The notes under the pieces are model-generated. The model was not told where the DNA came from. It saw only the letters and a program-made list of their open reading frames with translations, and did no database searches. The position numbers were made by a program, and so were the translations under genes. Positions 24,388 through 33,607 of a stretch of DNA of 34,874 nucleotides are shown in pieces. Position 1 is the stretch's first letter, and each line of letters opens with the position of its first letter. The DNA is from Paracoccaceae bacterium (GTDB lineage Bacteria; Pseudomonadota; Alphaproteobacteria; Rhodobacterales; Rhodobacteraceae). The DNA lies in the NCBI GenBank assembly GCA_021296235.1, contig JAGWAS010000030.1, positions 1,838 to 36,711 of the forward strand. Direction: 5' to 3'.

Positions 24388-25918
24388 CCGGCTGTGCCGC
24401 GAACGGGCGCAAGAGAGCGCAGGCGCGACGCAATCAGCGGCGGTTGGACCGACCCCTTTTGCACTGATCGCAGCGGGCCGCCGCGGGCCGGTTCTGTGGT
24501 CGGTTGATTGCGCCGCTGGTGCGGCGGGGCTGCACTGCGGCATGCGGCTTGCCGATGCCCGTGCCCTTTGTGCCAACCTTGCCACCGAACCCGCCGACCC
24601 GATGTCGGACCGGAAGGGACTTGAACGGCTTGCCCTCTGGTGCAATCGTTTTGCCCCCTGTTGTGCAATTGACGGAGATGACGGGTTGTTGCTCGACATC
24701 ACCGGCTGCGCTCACCTTTTCGGCGGCGAAGCGGCACTCATGAACGAAATCACGGAACGGTTTGTGGGGTTGGGGATTGATACCCGAACCGGTCTTGCCG
24801 ATACGCTGGGTGGTGCCCGGGCGCTTGCGCGTTTCCGTCCGCAGGATCTCCGCCCGGAAGAACGAATTGCCGGTTTTGGTGAAGTTGGCGGTGCAATCGC
24901 AGACTTGCCGGTCGAGGCACTCGGCATTGCAATCGCAGACGCTCATTTGCTGCGCCGATTGGGAATCGTCACCATCGGTGCCCTTGATCGCCTGCCGCGT
25001 GCTGCTCTTGCCCGCCGTTTTCCCTGCCGCAAGCAGGAAGATGGCGTACTCCTGCGCCTGGACCGGGCAATGGGGCGTTGCGCGGAACCGATTTCGCCTG
25101 TTGCAAGAGCACCCGCCTGCATGGAGCGCTTGGTCCTGTCGGAGCCCCTGATTGACCGCGACGGCGTGAATGCGGTGCTGGACCGGCTCATGCCCGGGCT
25201 GGTTGCGACCTTGGATCGGCAGGGGCTTGGCGTTCGGAATCTTGTGCTCTGGTGCTATCGAGTCGATGGTGGTGCGGTCCGGTGTGCGGTGTCGACGGCG
25301 CGCGCGACCAGGAGCGAGGATCATCTGCTGCGGTTGTTCCGAGAAACTGCTGGCACCGTTGATCCTGGATTTGGCATTGATTGTGCGGCACTGCATGCTG
25401 TTCGTGTTGAGCCTCTGGAACCGGTGCAACCGCTGCTCACCGAAAACGGGCATCGGTGCGGTGATGTCAATCTCCTGATTGACCGCCTGCGGGCGCGTCT
25501 TGGCACCGATGCCGTCTGCCGTCTGGAACCGGTCGACTGCCACCGGCCGGAGAAGGCCGAGCGGGAAACGATGCCGGGACGGGATCCGGCACCTTTTTCC
25601 TGGCCCGGTGTTTCCGACGGGCCTCAACGACCTTTCCGTCTGTTCGATCGGCCCGAACCTGTCGATGTGATTGCCGAAGCACCGGAGAGTCCACCGCGGT
25701 TGTTCACTTGGCGCGGCGCGTGCCGTTCCGTTGCCCGTGCCGCAGGGCCGGAGCGCATTGAGCCGGAATGGTGGGCCGACATGTGCGAGAGAACGGTGCG
25801 CGACTATTACAGCATCGAGGATAGCGACGGCCGGCGTTATTGGCTCTATCGCGCCGGGCGATGCGGTGCCGACCGCAGGTCGCAGCCGCGCTGGTATGTG
25901 CACGGACTTTACGGATGA
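24344..25918 (+). CDS. imuB: ImuB, Y-family polymerase-like protein
   Basis: A 524-residue catalytically inactive relative of Y-family DNA polymerases, which bridges DnaE2 to the beta clamp during mutagenic repair. It opens with RVISIWLPRWPIDRL, the usual ImuB N-terminus, where the metal-binding acidic residues of true Y polymerases are replaced. LLLDITGCAHLFGGE (palm), DTRTGLADTLGGARALARF, LRRLGIVTIGALDRLPRAAL (helix-hairpin-helix) and the C-terminal EWWADMCERTVRDYYSIED...WLYRAGR are all family hallmarks. GTG at 24344 has GGAG 7 bases upstream and is preferred to ATG at 24329. The stop overlaps the dnaE2 start (ATGA). Confidence 0.93.
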   Translation: MKRVISIWLPRWPIDRLCRERAQESAGATQSAAVGPTPFALIAAGRRGPVLWSVDCAAGAAGLHCGMRLADARALCANLATEPADPMSDRKGLERLALWCNRFAPCCAIDGDDGLLLDITGCAHLFGGEAALMNEITERFVGLGIDTRTGLADTLGGARALARFRPQDLRPEERIAGFGEVGGAIADLPVEALGIAIADAHLLRRLGIVTIGALDRLPRAALARRFPCRKQEDGVLLRLDRAMGRCAEPISPVARAPACMERLVLSEPLIDRDGVNAVLDRLMPGLVATLDRQGLGVRNLVLWCYRVDGGAVRCAVSTARATRSEDHLLRLFRETAGTVDPGFGIDCAALHAVRVEPLEPVQPLLTENGHRCGDVNLLIDRLRARLGTDAVCRLEPVDCHRPEKAERETMPGRDPAPFSWPGVSDGPQRPFRLFDRPEPVDVIAEAPESPPRLFTWRGACRSVARAAGPERIEPEWWADMCERTVRDYYSIEDSDGRRYWLYRAGRCGADRRSQPRWYVHGLYG

Positions 25919-28900
25919 CACGGCCGGTTGCCTATGCCGAACTGCAGGCGGTGAGTAATTTCAGCTTTCTGCGCGGTGCTTCACATGGAGGCGAACTGGT
26001 GAAGCGGGCGATGGAGTTGGGGCTTGCCGCACTCGGCGTTGCCGATCGCAACAGCCTTGCCGGGGCCGTGCGCACTCATGTTGCGGCGAAGGCAGCCGGC
26101 TTGCGTCTGCTCACCGGGGCACGACTTGACCTTGCTTCCGGGTTTTCGCTTCTCTGCTATCCCCGGGATCGTGCTGCCTATGGTCGCCTGTGCCGTCTGC
26201 TGACCTTGGGTCAGCGTCGCGCAACCAAAGGCAGCTGCATACTCCACATGGATGATGTGGCGGCGCATGCAGAGGGGCAGGTGCTGATTGCGTTGCCGCC
26301 GGACCGTTTGGAAAGGGAAGGGGAGGGCGGTTGTGACAAAAGCTTCACGGAGGCGCTTTCCGGGTTGCGCCGGTGCCATGGCGGCCCCCTTTATCTTGCG
26401 GCGCACATGCTGTTCCGGGGCAATGACCGAAACCGTCTCAACCGGCTGGCGGCTCTCGCTCGGAATCACTCCACACCGTTGATCGCCACCAACGATGTCC
26501 ATTATCACACAGCCCGGCGGCGCCCCCTGCAGGATGTGCTGACCGCGATTCGGGAGGGCATTCCCGTGGCAAGGGCAGGCCGCCGCCTTGCTGCCAACGC
26601 CGAACGTCACCTCAAAAGCGGAGCAGAGATGATTCGGCTCTTTCGGGGGCATGAAGATGCGGTTGCCCGTACCCTTGAGATAGTGGAGCTTTGCGAATTC
26701 AGTCTCGACGAATTGGCATTTGAATATCCCGACGAGCCGGTTCCCGCCGGCAGCACGCCACAGCGTTACCTTGAGCAACTGACTTGGGAGGGAGCCAGAC
26801 GGCACTATCCCGGCGGAGTTCCGGCAAAAGTTCGCCGCAGCCTCGTGCATGAACTCAAACTCATTGCCGAGCTTGACTATGCCTCCTATTTCCTGACCGT
26901 GAACGACATTGTCCGGTTTGCCAGGAAGCAGGACATTCTTTGTCAAGGGCGAGGTTCGGCCGCCAATTCTGCCGTATGTTATTGCCTTGGCATCACTGCG
27001 ATTGATCCCACCCGGATTGATCTCCTGTTCGAACGCTTTATTTCGCGCGAGCGGCGGGAACCTCCGGATATTGACGTCGATTTTGAGCATGAGCGGCGCG
27101 AGGAAGTCATCCAGTACATCTACAGCCGCTACGGTCGAGACCGCGCCGGACTTGCTGCCACCGTGATTTGCTACCGGACGCGCAGCGCCGCGCGCGATGT
27201 CGGCAAGGCCATGGGGCTGTCGGAGGATACTGCTGCGGCACTTGCCGGTGCATTGCGGGGCAGGCAAGGCAACAGACCTTGGAACACTGCGGCCAAGCGC
27301 CTGCGCGAGGCCGGTCTTGACCCCGCCAACCCCCTGCTGCGCCGTACTGTGGCACTTGCCGACGAATTGATCGGTTTTCCGCGTCACCTGTCCCAGCATG
27401 TTGGTGGATTCGTGCTGACACGCGACTCCCTGGAAGAAATCGTTCCGATCGGCAACGGGGCGATGAAGGACCGAACCTTCGTTGAGTGGGACAAGGATGA
27501 TTTGGACGCGCTGGGTTTGACAAAGGTCGATGTTCTTGGTCTCGGCATGCTGACCTGTATCCGCAAGACCTTTGGCCTGTTGGCACACCACAAGGGGCTT
27601 CATCTGTCACTCACGTCGGTGCCGCAGGAAGATCCGGTGGTCTATGACATGCTGTGCAGGGCGGACACGATCGGTGTCTTCCAAATTGAAAGCCGGGCAC
27701 AGATGAACATGCTGCCGCGGCTCAAACCGCGCTGTTTCTATGATCTGGTCATCGAAGTCGCGATTGTCCGGCCCGGTCCCATCCAAGGGGACATGGTGCA
27801 TCCCTATCTGCGTCGCCGCAACGGGCAGGAGGAGATCATTTATCCTATGCCGACACCTGAACACGGTCCGGAGGATGAATTGCGTGCGGTGCTGGAGAAA
27901 ACCCTCGGTGTTCCGCTCTTTCAGGAGCAGGCGATGCGGGTTGCCATGGCGGCGGCGAAGTTCACACCGGACGAGGCGGATGCCCTGCGCAGGGCCATGG
28001 CCACCTTCCGCCGACGCGGAACACTCAGTGAACTTAAGGAAAAGATGGTGGGGCGCATGGTGGAGCGCGGTTATGAACCTGAGCTTGCGGAGCGCTGCTT
28101 CCGTCAGATTGAGGGTTTCGGGGATTACGGCTTTCCCGAATCCCACGCTGCAAGCTTTGCCTTGTTGGCTTACGTGTCCTCATGGCTCAAGTGCCACCAT
28201 CCGGATGCGTTCGCCTGTGCGCTTTTGAACGCTCAACCCATGGGTTTTTATGCTCCGGCCCAAATTGTGCGGGACGCCCGCGAACATGGCGTTGAAGTGC
28301 GTCCGGTCGATGTCAACGCAAGCGGGTGGGACAGCAGTTTGGAGATCACAGGAAAGGGACGCTGGGCCCTTCGTCTCGGAATGCGCCAGGTGGGTGGTCT
28401 GCATCGGGAGGAAGCTGAGCGCATCGTTGATGCGCGTCAGGAACCCTACCCGGACATTCGTTCTCTTTGCCGTCGCGCCGGGATATCGGTGTCCACCGTT
28501 GAGACCTTGGCGGCGGCCGATGCCTTTGGCTCCATGGATCTTGAGCGACGCCAAGCGTTATGGAAAGCACGGGCACTGGCCATGGCACCGCCATTGCCGC
28601 TCATTGAGGCCGCAGACGAATGCAGTGAAAAAAAGGATGCGGCAATCGCCCTGCCTGCGATGACTCCAGGTGAGCAGGTTGTCGAGGATTACCGCACTCT
28701 GCGCCTTTCGCTCAGGGCACATCCGCTGGCTTTCCTGCGCGAGCGGCTTGCCGCCCAAGATGCGATGCCGGCTGCCGGAATCGCGTGTGCCCGTGATGGG
28801 GACAGGGCAGCAACGGCCGGACTTGTGTTGGTGCGCCAGCGGCCGGGCAGTGCCAATGGGGTGAATTTCATGACGCTGGAGGACGAAACCGGAACGACGA

Positions 28901-29187
28901 ACATCGTCGTCTGGTCCAGAACGGTTGAGATGTATCGCCCGGTGGTGGTGTGCGGGCGCCTGGTGCTGGTGCGGGGTCGGATTCAGCGCGCCGGCGAGAT
29001 TGTCCATTTGGTCGCAACATCCCTGGAAGATCTGACCGGTTGGCTTGATCTGCTGATGCCGGATCGTGAATGTGCGCTGCCGGCATCGGATGGCATTGCA
29101 GCCGGCGGCAAAAAATTGCTTTCTGCATCGCCCATGCAACATCCGCGCGAGCGGAGAGTGATCCCGAAGTCGCGGGATTTCCGATAA
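25915..29187 (+). CDS. dnaE2: Error-prone DNA polymerase DnaE2
   Basis: A 1090-residue C-family polymerase, about the usual DnaE2 length, which copies past DNA lesions in the SOS response. It begins with a PHP domain (YAELQAVSNFSFLRGAS and GLAALGVADRNSLAG). The catalytic aspartates are in EPPDIDVDFEHERREE (about 383-390). The finger/thumb segment GRGSAANSAVCYCLGIT precedes it. AVGxx-type motifs such as GVFQIESRAQMNML and IVRPGPIQGDMVHPYL follow. An OB-fold near the end (GVNFMTLEDETGTTNIVVW) completes it. The start at 25915 overlaps the imuB stop as ATGA. A longer in-frame reading from 25840 lies within imuB and is rejected. All core motifs are intact, so the cassette appears functional. Confidence 0.96.
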   Translation: MTRPVAYAELQAVSNFSFLRGASHGGELVKRAMELGLAALGVADRNSLAGAVRTHVAAKAAGLRLLTGARLDLASGFSLLCYPRDRAAYGRLCRLLTLGQRRATKGSCILHMDDVAAHAEGQVLIALPPDRLEREGEGGCDKSFTEALSGLRRCHGGPLYLAAHMLFRGNDRNRLNRLAALARNHSTPLIATNDVHYHTARRRPLQDVLTAIREGIPVARAGRRLAANAERHLKSGAEMIRLFRGHEDAVARTLEIVELCEFSLDELAFEYPDEPVPAGSTPQRYLEQLTWEGARRHYPGGVPAKVRRSLVHELKLIAELDYASYFLTVNDIVRFARKQDILCQGRGSAANSAVCYCLGITAIDPTRIDLLFERFISRERREPPDIDVDFEHERREEVIQYIYSRYGRDRAGLAATVICYRTRSAARDVGKAMGLSEDTAAALAGALRGRQGNRPWNTAAKRLREAGLDPANPLLRRTVALADELIGFPRHLSQHVGGFVLTRDSLEEIVPIGNGAMKDRTFVEWDKDDLDALGLTKVDVLGLGMLTCIRKTFGLLAHHKGLHLSLTSVPQEDPVVYDMLCRADTIGVFQIESRAQMNMLPRLKPRCFYDLVIEVAIVRPGPIQGDMVHPYLRRRNGQEEIIYPMPTPEHGPEDELRAVLEKTLGVPLFQEQAMRVAMAAAKFTPDEADALRRAMATFRRRGTLSELKEKMVGRMVERGYEPELAERCFRQIEGFGDYGFPESHAASFALLAYVSSWLKCHHPDAFACALLNAQPMGFYAPAQIVRDAREHGVEVRPVDVNASGWDSSLEITGKGRWALRLGMRQVGGLHREEAERIVDARQEPYPDIRSLCRRAGISVSTVETLAAADAFGSMDLERRQALWKARALAMAPPLPLIEAADECSEKKDAAIALPAMTPGEQVVEDYRTLRLSLRAHPLAFLRERLAAQDAMPAAGIACARDGDRAATAGLVLVRQRPGSANGVNFMTLEDETGTTNIVVWSRTVEMYRPVVVCGRLVLVRGRIQRAGEIVHLVATSLEDLTGWLDLLMPDRECALPASDGIAAGGKKLLSASPMQHPRERRVIPKSRDFR

Positions 29188-29296
29188 AAAGCAGAACCGA
29201 TCGGTCCGGAGATGCAAACCAGCCGCCGGTTGCAGGAACGGCGTGAGAATCCGAAAATTTTCAGTATTCCGCACCGACATCGCCAACGAGGACGGT

Positions 29297-29929
29297 TCAG
29301 GTCGGCTCGCCGCTGTAGAACGCCCTCGTGCGTGCAGCCGCAGCCAGTGCAGCTTCAGGGTCGGTTCCTGCCGCAACCGCAGCTCGCCCCCAACCGTCGC
29401 TGCTTCCGGCAATAAAGGCCTTTCCGTTCGGTGAGGAAGCAAAAGCGGCTTCATCGGGTTTCGGTGCTTCGGGTTCGTCAAGATGGAAAGCAAGGCCCAA
29501 CAGGCCCATTTCCCAGCCAACACCGGTCGCACCGGGTCCGAACTCATCCCAATGCTTCGAAACTCTGGAGATATGGGCAAGGGTGAGTGATACCTCTCCG
29601 GCATCGCCCTCTGACAGGTCAACCTCCACCCAGCTGACATCCCCGCCGAACTCCCAAGTGGACGCAAAGGATGAGTTGCATTTGCAATCAGTTATCAGAC
29701 CGCCTGCATTCCCCTCCAGTTGAAAGCGTCCGCCAACTTCGAGCCGACCGCTGATCGGAAGAAACCAACGCGAAATGCGCTCACCGTTCGTTGTCGCGTC
29801 CCAAAGGTTGTCAAGTTCAGCGGCGAAGGCACGGTGCAGAGTTACTGCATATGCAGGCTCACCTTCTTGTTCGGTTAAAGACACGGAGCGCCGTATCGCA
29901 TTGAGGTGAAGGTTGATATCGAATTCCAT
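29297..29929 (-). CDS. SRPBCC/AHSA1 (Aha1-like) domain protein
   Basis: A 210-residue protein of the START/SRPBCC helix-grip fold, AHSA1 subgroup, likely cytoplasmic and binding a hydrophobic ligand. Typical stretches are AVTLHRAFAAELDNLWDATTNGERISRWFLPISGRLEVGGRF and a late WEMGLLGLAFHL helix. In this family the latter is followed by an alanine-rich C-terminal segment (here AAVAAGTDPEAALAAAARTRAFY). ATG at 29929 has GGAGA 6 bases upstream. An extra 15 codons upstream have no such support. It converges on dnaE2, and about 110 bases separate the two stops. Often such genes sit beside an ArsR regulator, but none is visible here. Confidence 0.88.
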   Translation of the reverse strand: MEFDINLHLNAIRRSVSLTEQEGEPAYAVTLHRAFAAELDNLWDATTNGERISRWFLPISGRLEVGGRFQLEGNAGGLITDCKCNSSFASTWEFGGDVSWVEVDLSEGDAGEVSLTLAHISRVSKHWDEFGPGATGVGWEMGLLGLAFHLDEPEAPKPDEAAFASSPNGKAFIAGSSDGWGRAAVAAGTDPEAALAAAARTRAFYSGEPT

Positions 29930-30269
29930 GCAGTTCTCCGCAAGTTCATTGCTCCGGCTGCAACGCCAAACCAAACCTCAAACCAAGTGGGGACCGTCCT
30001 TCATTTGAAACCTGACCACGTGTCGCGATCGCCACAGAATTGAACCGGGCAGAAATCCCGACGACAACAAAAAAACTGACTCCTGCCTGGCGGTCAAATG
30101 ATTGTAGCAACAAATACTTACCCAGCCCAGATTGCAGGAAAATCGAAGTTATGAGTGCACCGGTGCTTGCCGTAACGGCTTGCGCTACAGACTGCTCGAA
30201 TCATTTATAACAAACAGATCATGAAATTTGGTATAGTTCAGGATGTAGGGTTCGCAGGCGGAGGTGACA
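29930..30269. other. Divergent intergenic region
   Basis: About 340 bases between the minus-strand AHSA1 gene and the plus-strand LolA-like gene, AT-richer than its surroundings (for example CATTTATAACAAACAG near 30205 and TTTGGTATAGTTCAG near 30230). It probably contains both promoters. The -10-like elements TATAAC and TATAGT are candidates, but no -35 partner is convincing. No gene or RNA structure is recognised. Confidence 0.5.
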
Positions 30270-31031
30270 ATGCGTCGGGTTTCTGCTGTGTTGCGTGCTT
30301 TTCTTACATTGCTGGCTGTTCCTGCATCAGCCGCAGCGCAGGTTGATCCGGTTGCGATAATCGATGCTGTCGACAGGCTGTATCGCGGTGAATCCAGCCA
30401 TGCAGTTGCGACAATGGAGGTCGTAACCGAAAACTGGGAGAGGAAACTGTCCCTGGAGGTCTGGTCGCTCGGAACGGAATACATGCTGGCAAGGATCCTC
30501 TTTCCCAGGAAAGAGGCCGGTACGGCCACACTTCGTGCCGAAAACAACATCTGGAACTATCTCCCCAAGGTGGACCGCACGATTAAGATCCCGAGCTCAA
30601 TGATGGGCGGTTCATGGATGGGTTCGCACTTTACCAATGACGACCTGGTCAAGCGCAGCCGCCTTTCAGTTGACTACGAGATTGATATCGCAGGCGAAAC
30701 ATCTGATCCTGACGGCACATCCTACTGGAATTTCAGCCTGCTGCCGAAGCCGGACGCGACAGTCGTCTGGGGACATATCGAATACAGGGTAAGGCAGCAG
30801 GATCTCATGCCGATTGAGGCAAGGTTTTTCGACGAAAGGGGCACTCTTGCACGAACGATGGAATTCGGCGACTTCACTGAATTCGACGGTCAGTTGTTGC
30901 CTGGTACGCTTCACATGCGCCCTTCCGACAAACCGGTGGAACACACGATTGTCCGATATGAGAAACTGGATTTCGATGTTGATGTCTCCAGATCGTTCTT
31001 TTCGAGACGCAACCTCAAGAAGGCCCGCTGA
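30270..31031 (+). CDS. LolA-like outer-membrane lipoprotein-sorting protein
   Basis: A 253-residue exported protein with a signal peptide (RRVSAVLRAFLTLLAVPASAAAQ). Its beta-sheet domain is of the LolA-like superfamily annotated as outer-membrane lipoprotein-sorting protein: ATMEVVTENWERKLSLEVWSLG, LRAENNIWNYLPKVDRTIKIP, GGSWMGSHFTNDDLVKRSR and the final RSFFSRRNLKK. Members bind lipid or lipoprotein in the periplasm and pass it on. ATG at 30270 has GGAGG 5 bases upstream. GTG at 30264 lies within that site and is less likely. It is the first gene of an operon with two FtsX-type permeases, a LolD-like ATPase and a beta-barrel protein, so a ferry role between the exporter and the outer membrane is a fair inference. 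Confidence 0.9.
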   Translation: MRRVSAVLRAFLTLLAVPASAAAQVDPVAIIDAVDRLYRGESSHAVATMEVVTENWERKLSLEVWSLGTEYMLARILFPRKEAGTATLRAENNIWNYLPKVDRTIKIPSSMMGGSWMGSHFTNDDLVKRSRLSVDYEIDIAGETSDPDGTSYWNFSLLPKPDATVVWGHIEYRVRQQDLMPIEARFFDERGTLARTMEFGDFTEFDGQLLPGTLHMRPSDKPVEHTIVRYEKLDFDVDVSRSFFSRRNLKKAR

Positions 31032-31034
31032 CGA

Positions 31035-32277
31035 GTGCCGAAAGTTGTGGAGCTGTCCTGGACAAAGGTAGGTTGGCGAAACCTTCGCAGGAATCCCAAG
31101 AGAACCCTCATTACCGCGGGTGGCCTTGCCGCTGGTTACTTTGCTGTCGTGTTCATGGGTGGTTGGACTGGAGGAATAAAGGAAGAGCTGATCGAAAATG
31201 CAACGTCCCTGGTTGGCGGCCAGCTCGAGGTTCATCATTCGAACTACCTTCCGGACAAGAATTTCTACGATACGATCGGCGGTCGCGGCGGTGTTGACGT
31301 GCTGGAGATACTGGAAACGGTTGATGCCGACCCTGCAGTCTTGATGTCGGCTCCGCGGGTTTACGCAGGGGGGCTGATCAGTTCGGGCGAATCGACTTCC
31401 GCTGCAATGCTTGTCGGAATCGACATCCAGCGGGAGATCCGTGTCAGCAGGTTCCTCGACCAACTCATTCTGGGACGCGTCGCTGACACCGGATCAGCTG
31501 AATTGATGCTGGGAGCGGAAGCAGCGCGGCAACTGGAAGTCGAAGTCGGCGAAGAGGTTGTCCTCGTGGCACAGGGGGCTGACGGCTCACTGGCCAGCGG
31601 GCTCCTTACTTTGGTCGGCGTATTCGACACCGGACTGCCCGAATTGGACAGCGGAATGGCCGTGATGCCAATCAGCGATCTTCAGGATCTGATCGTATTG
31701 CCAAAAAGCCGCATCCACGAAATTGCGGTGGCGGCGCAGAACCCGGCTGATGCGGATGCGACGGCACGGCGCCTGGAAGCTGCGCTGGCAGGATTTGTCG
31801 GCGACATCAGCGGTGGTTGTGGACTACGTAGCGCTGTCCGACAGCATGAACTGGATAATTGTCGCAATCGTCTTCACGGTCGCCGTGTTTGGTGTTGCAA
31901 ACACCATGGTGTTGGCGACGGTCGAGCGCAGGAGGGAATTCGCTGTCATGCTTGCGATTGGGGCGACTCCGCGCTCGGTTGCAGGAGCCGTTGTCGCAGA
32001 GTCCCTTACGATTGGTCTGGCAAGCCTTGTGATCGGATCATTGGTTACATTCCCGCTGATGATTTGGTGGCACGCGGCGCCACCGAGTCTCGATTGGCTC
32101 TACGGAAACACGACGATGGCGGGTGTTCTGATTTCCCCCAAGCTGCGCATTGCCTTCGAGGTGCCCTTGTGGATCCTGTCAGCTGTGGTTCTGCTCCTGA
32201 CGACCATCGTGGCTGCAGCATACCCGGCGATCAGTGCTGCACGCATCTCCCCGGCCGACACGCTGTCCGGACCATGA
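31035..32277 (+). pseudogene. FtsX/MacB-type ABC permease, one frameshift
   Basis: Coding begins at GTG 31035 (WRNLRRNPKRTLITAGGLAAGYFAVVFMGGW, first membrane helix). It continues through the periplasmic domain to RRLEAALAGFVGDIS near 31810. From there homology moves to another frame (VVVDYVALSDSMNWIIVAIVF, ANTMVLATVERRREFAVMLAIGATP) and ends at 32275-32277 in the canonical SAARISPADTLSG tail. A read-through of the first frame would fuse nonsense to the next gene, giving a false 848-residue protein. The junction lies within about 15 bases, and no conserved part is obviously missing, so a one- or two-base indel is enough. In LolCE-like pairs both permeases are needed, so a true frameshift would disable the exporter. 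Confidence 0.85.
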
Positions 32278-33581
32278 CATCGGTTGACGGGCAATCGACT
32301 CTCTCCGGCCCGGGAACTTGGCGCGTGCTGGCGATCCTTGCCCTGCGTAACCTGCGAAGGAATGTGAGGCGAACAGTCCTGACTGCAATTGCCATGATTC
32401 TCGGCGGAATCATGCTGATTTTGGCATTCAGCATGTCTGATGGCGGCCAGGAAATGTGGATCGGAGAGGCGGCCAGGATGGGTTCAGGCCATATAACCAT
32501 TGAACACCCTGACTTCAGGACTGCCTCAAGAATCGACAACCTGATACCAAAAGATGTTGGCGAGACCGTGCTTGAAGTGCTGTCACTTCCGGAGATTGCC
32601 CGTCTTGTGGTTGGCGGTTCCGCGAGAATAAGTGTCAGCGGATTGGCAACTTCAGCGGCAGGTGCCCGTCCGGTCAGAATTTCGGCGGTCGAGCCTGAAG
32701 CCGAGGCAACGTTGTCAGGCATTGATGCCAGAACCGTGAAAGGGAGATACCTTGAGCAAGAGGACGGAGAACTCGCCTATGTCGGGGAACAGCTCGCGTC
32801 CAACCTCCGCCTTGATCCCGGCTCCAAGTTTGTCGTGCAGGCAGAGGATACGAATGGAGAAATTGCTTCCGAACTCCTGCGTGTTGCGGGCATCTTCAGG
32901 AGTGGCGTGGCTGAAATCGATCAGGTAACTGTCCAGATTCCACTTGCCACGGCTGACGCGTGGCTGGGTGCGGATGGGGGCGTGTCCAACTTCAAACTGG
33001 TCCTTGTGCACAGCTCTCTGGTGCCCGGTGCTGTCGCTGCCATTGAGGATGCCCTGGATCAGCGCGGCAGTCTTGGGCACGTGTCGGTATTGGGGTGGAA
33101 GGAGGCAAATCCTGCACTGGCATCGGTGATCGCACTGGATGATTTCAGTGGCTGGATTGTTCAGGTCCTTCTGTTCACGATCATTGCGTTCGCCATAATG
33201 AACGCCGTCCTGATGTCGGTCCTTTACCGACAGCGTGAATTCGGCATCCTGCGGGCAATCGGATTGATGCCGGGCCAGACGGGTGCCCTTGTCCTCATCG
33301 AAGGCATGGTGCTTACCCTTGCAAGCGGGCTGATTGGAGTCGGACTGGGCACATTGCTGGTTTGGTATTTCTTTGGAGATGGTCTCGATCTTACCGGCCT
33401 CATGGACCAGATGACCTTTTCGGGTGTCATGATTGAACCGGTGATCGTTCCCGAGTTTCGCCCGGAGCGATTTGTTCACTCGCTTGGGTTAATTTTCGTA
33501 GTCGGAATGATCTCTTCGGTCTATCCCGCTGCAAGGGCAGCCAGGATAGAAATTGTTGAAGTTCTGCAGTTTGATCGGTGA
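32274..33581 (+). CDS. FtsX/MacB-type ABC transporter permease
   Basis: A 435-residue inner-membrane permease of the LolE/MacB type: one helix near the N-terminus (RRTVLTAIAMILGGIMLILAFSM), a large periplasmic domain of about 230 residues, then three helices. The last three follow the FtsX pattern: GWIVQVLLFTIIAFAIMNAVLMSVLYRQREFGILRAIGL, LVLIEGMVLTLASGLIGVGLG, and VGMISSVYPAARAARIEIVEVLQF at the end. The ATG overlaps the preceding permease's stop (ATGA). It pairs with that permease and with the ATPase that starts 26 bases downstream. Confidence 0.92.
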   Translation: MTSVDGQSTLSGPGTWRVLAILALRNLRRNVRRTVLTAIAMILGGIMLILAFSMSDGGQEMWIGEAARMGSGHITIEHPDFRTASRIDNLIPKDVGETVLEVLSLPEIARLVVGGSARISVSGLATSAAGARPVRISAVEPEAEATLSGIDARTVKGRYLEQEDGELAYVGEQLASNLRLDPGSKFVVQAEDTNGEIASELLRVAGIFRSGVAEIDQVTVQIPLATADAWLGADGGVSNFKLVLVHSSLVPGAVAAIEDALDQRGSLGHVSVLGWKEANPALASVIALDDFSGWIVQVLLFTIIAFAIMNAVLMSVLYRQREFGILRAIGLMPGQTGALVLIEGMVLTLASGLIGVGLGTLLVWYFFGDGLDLTGLMDQMTFSGVMIEPVIVPEFRPERFVHSLGLIFVVGMISSVYPAARAARIEIVEVLQFDR

Positions 33582-33607
33582 AATCAGTGGAAGTGGTGGA
33601 GTGAGCA

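Noticed and set aside
24434..25921. A 495-codon minus-strand open frame antisense to imuB
   Set aside because: Same reasoning: imuB motifs are intact on the plus strand and this frame has low-complexity composition.
25981..27603. A 540-codon minus-strand open frame antisense to dnaE2
   Set aside because: The plus strand encodes an intact polymerase here. The antisense product shows no motif or start signal.
31035..33581. A single 848-residue fused double permease
   Set aside because: The middle third is nonsense (Cys/Arg/His-rich) while another frame there encodes the conserved FtsX helices, so this is two genes with a frameshift in the first.
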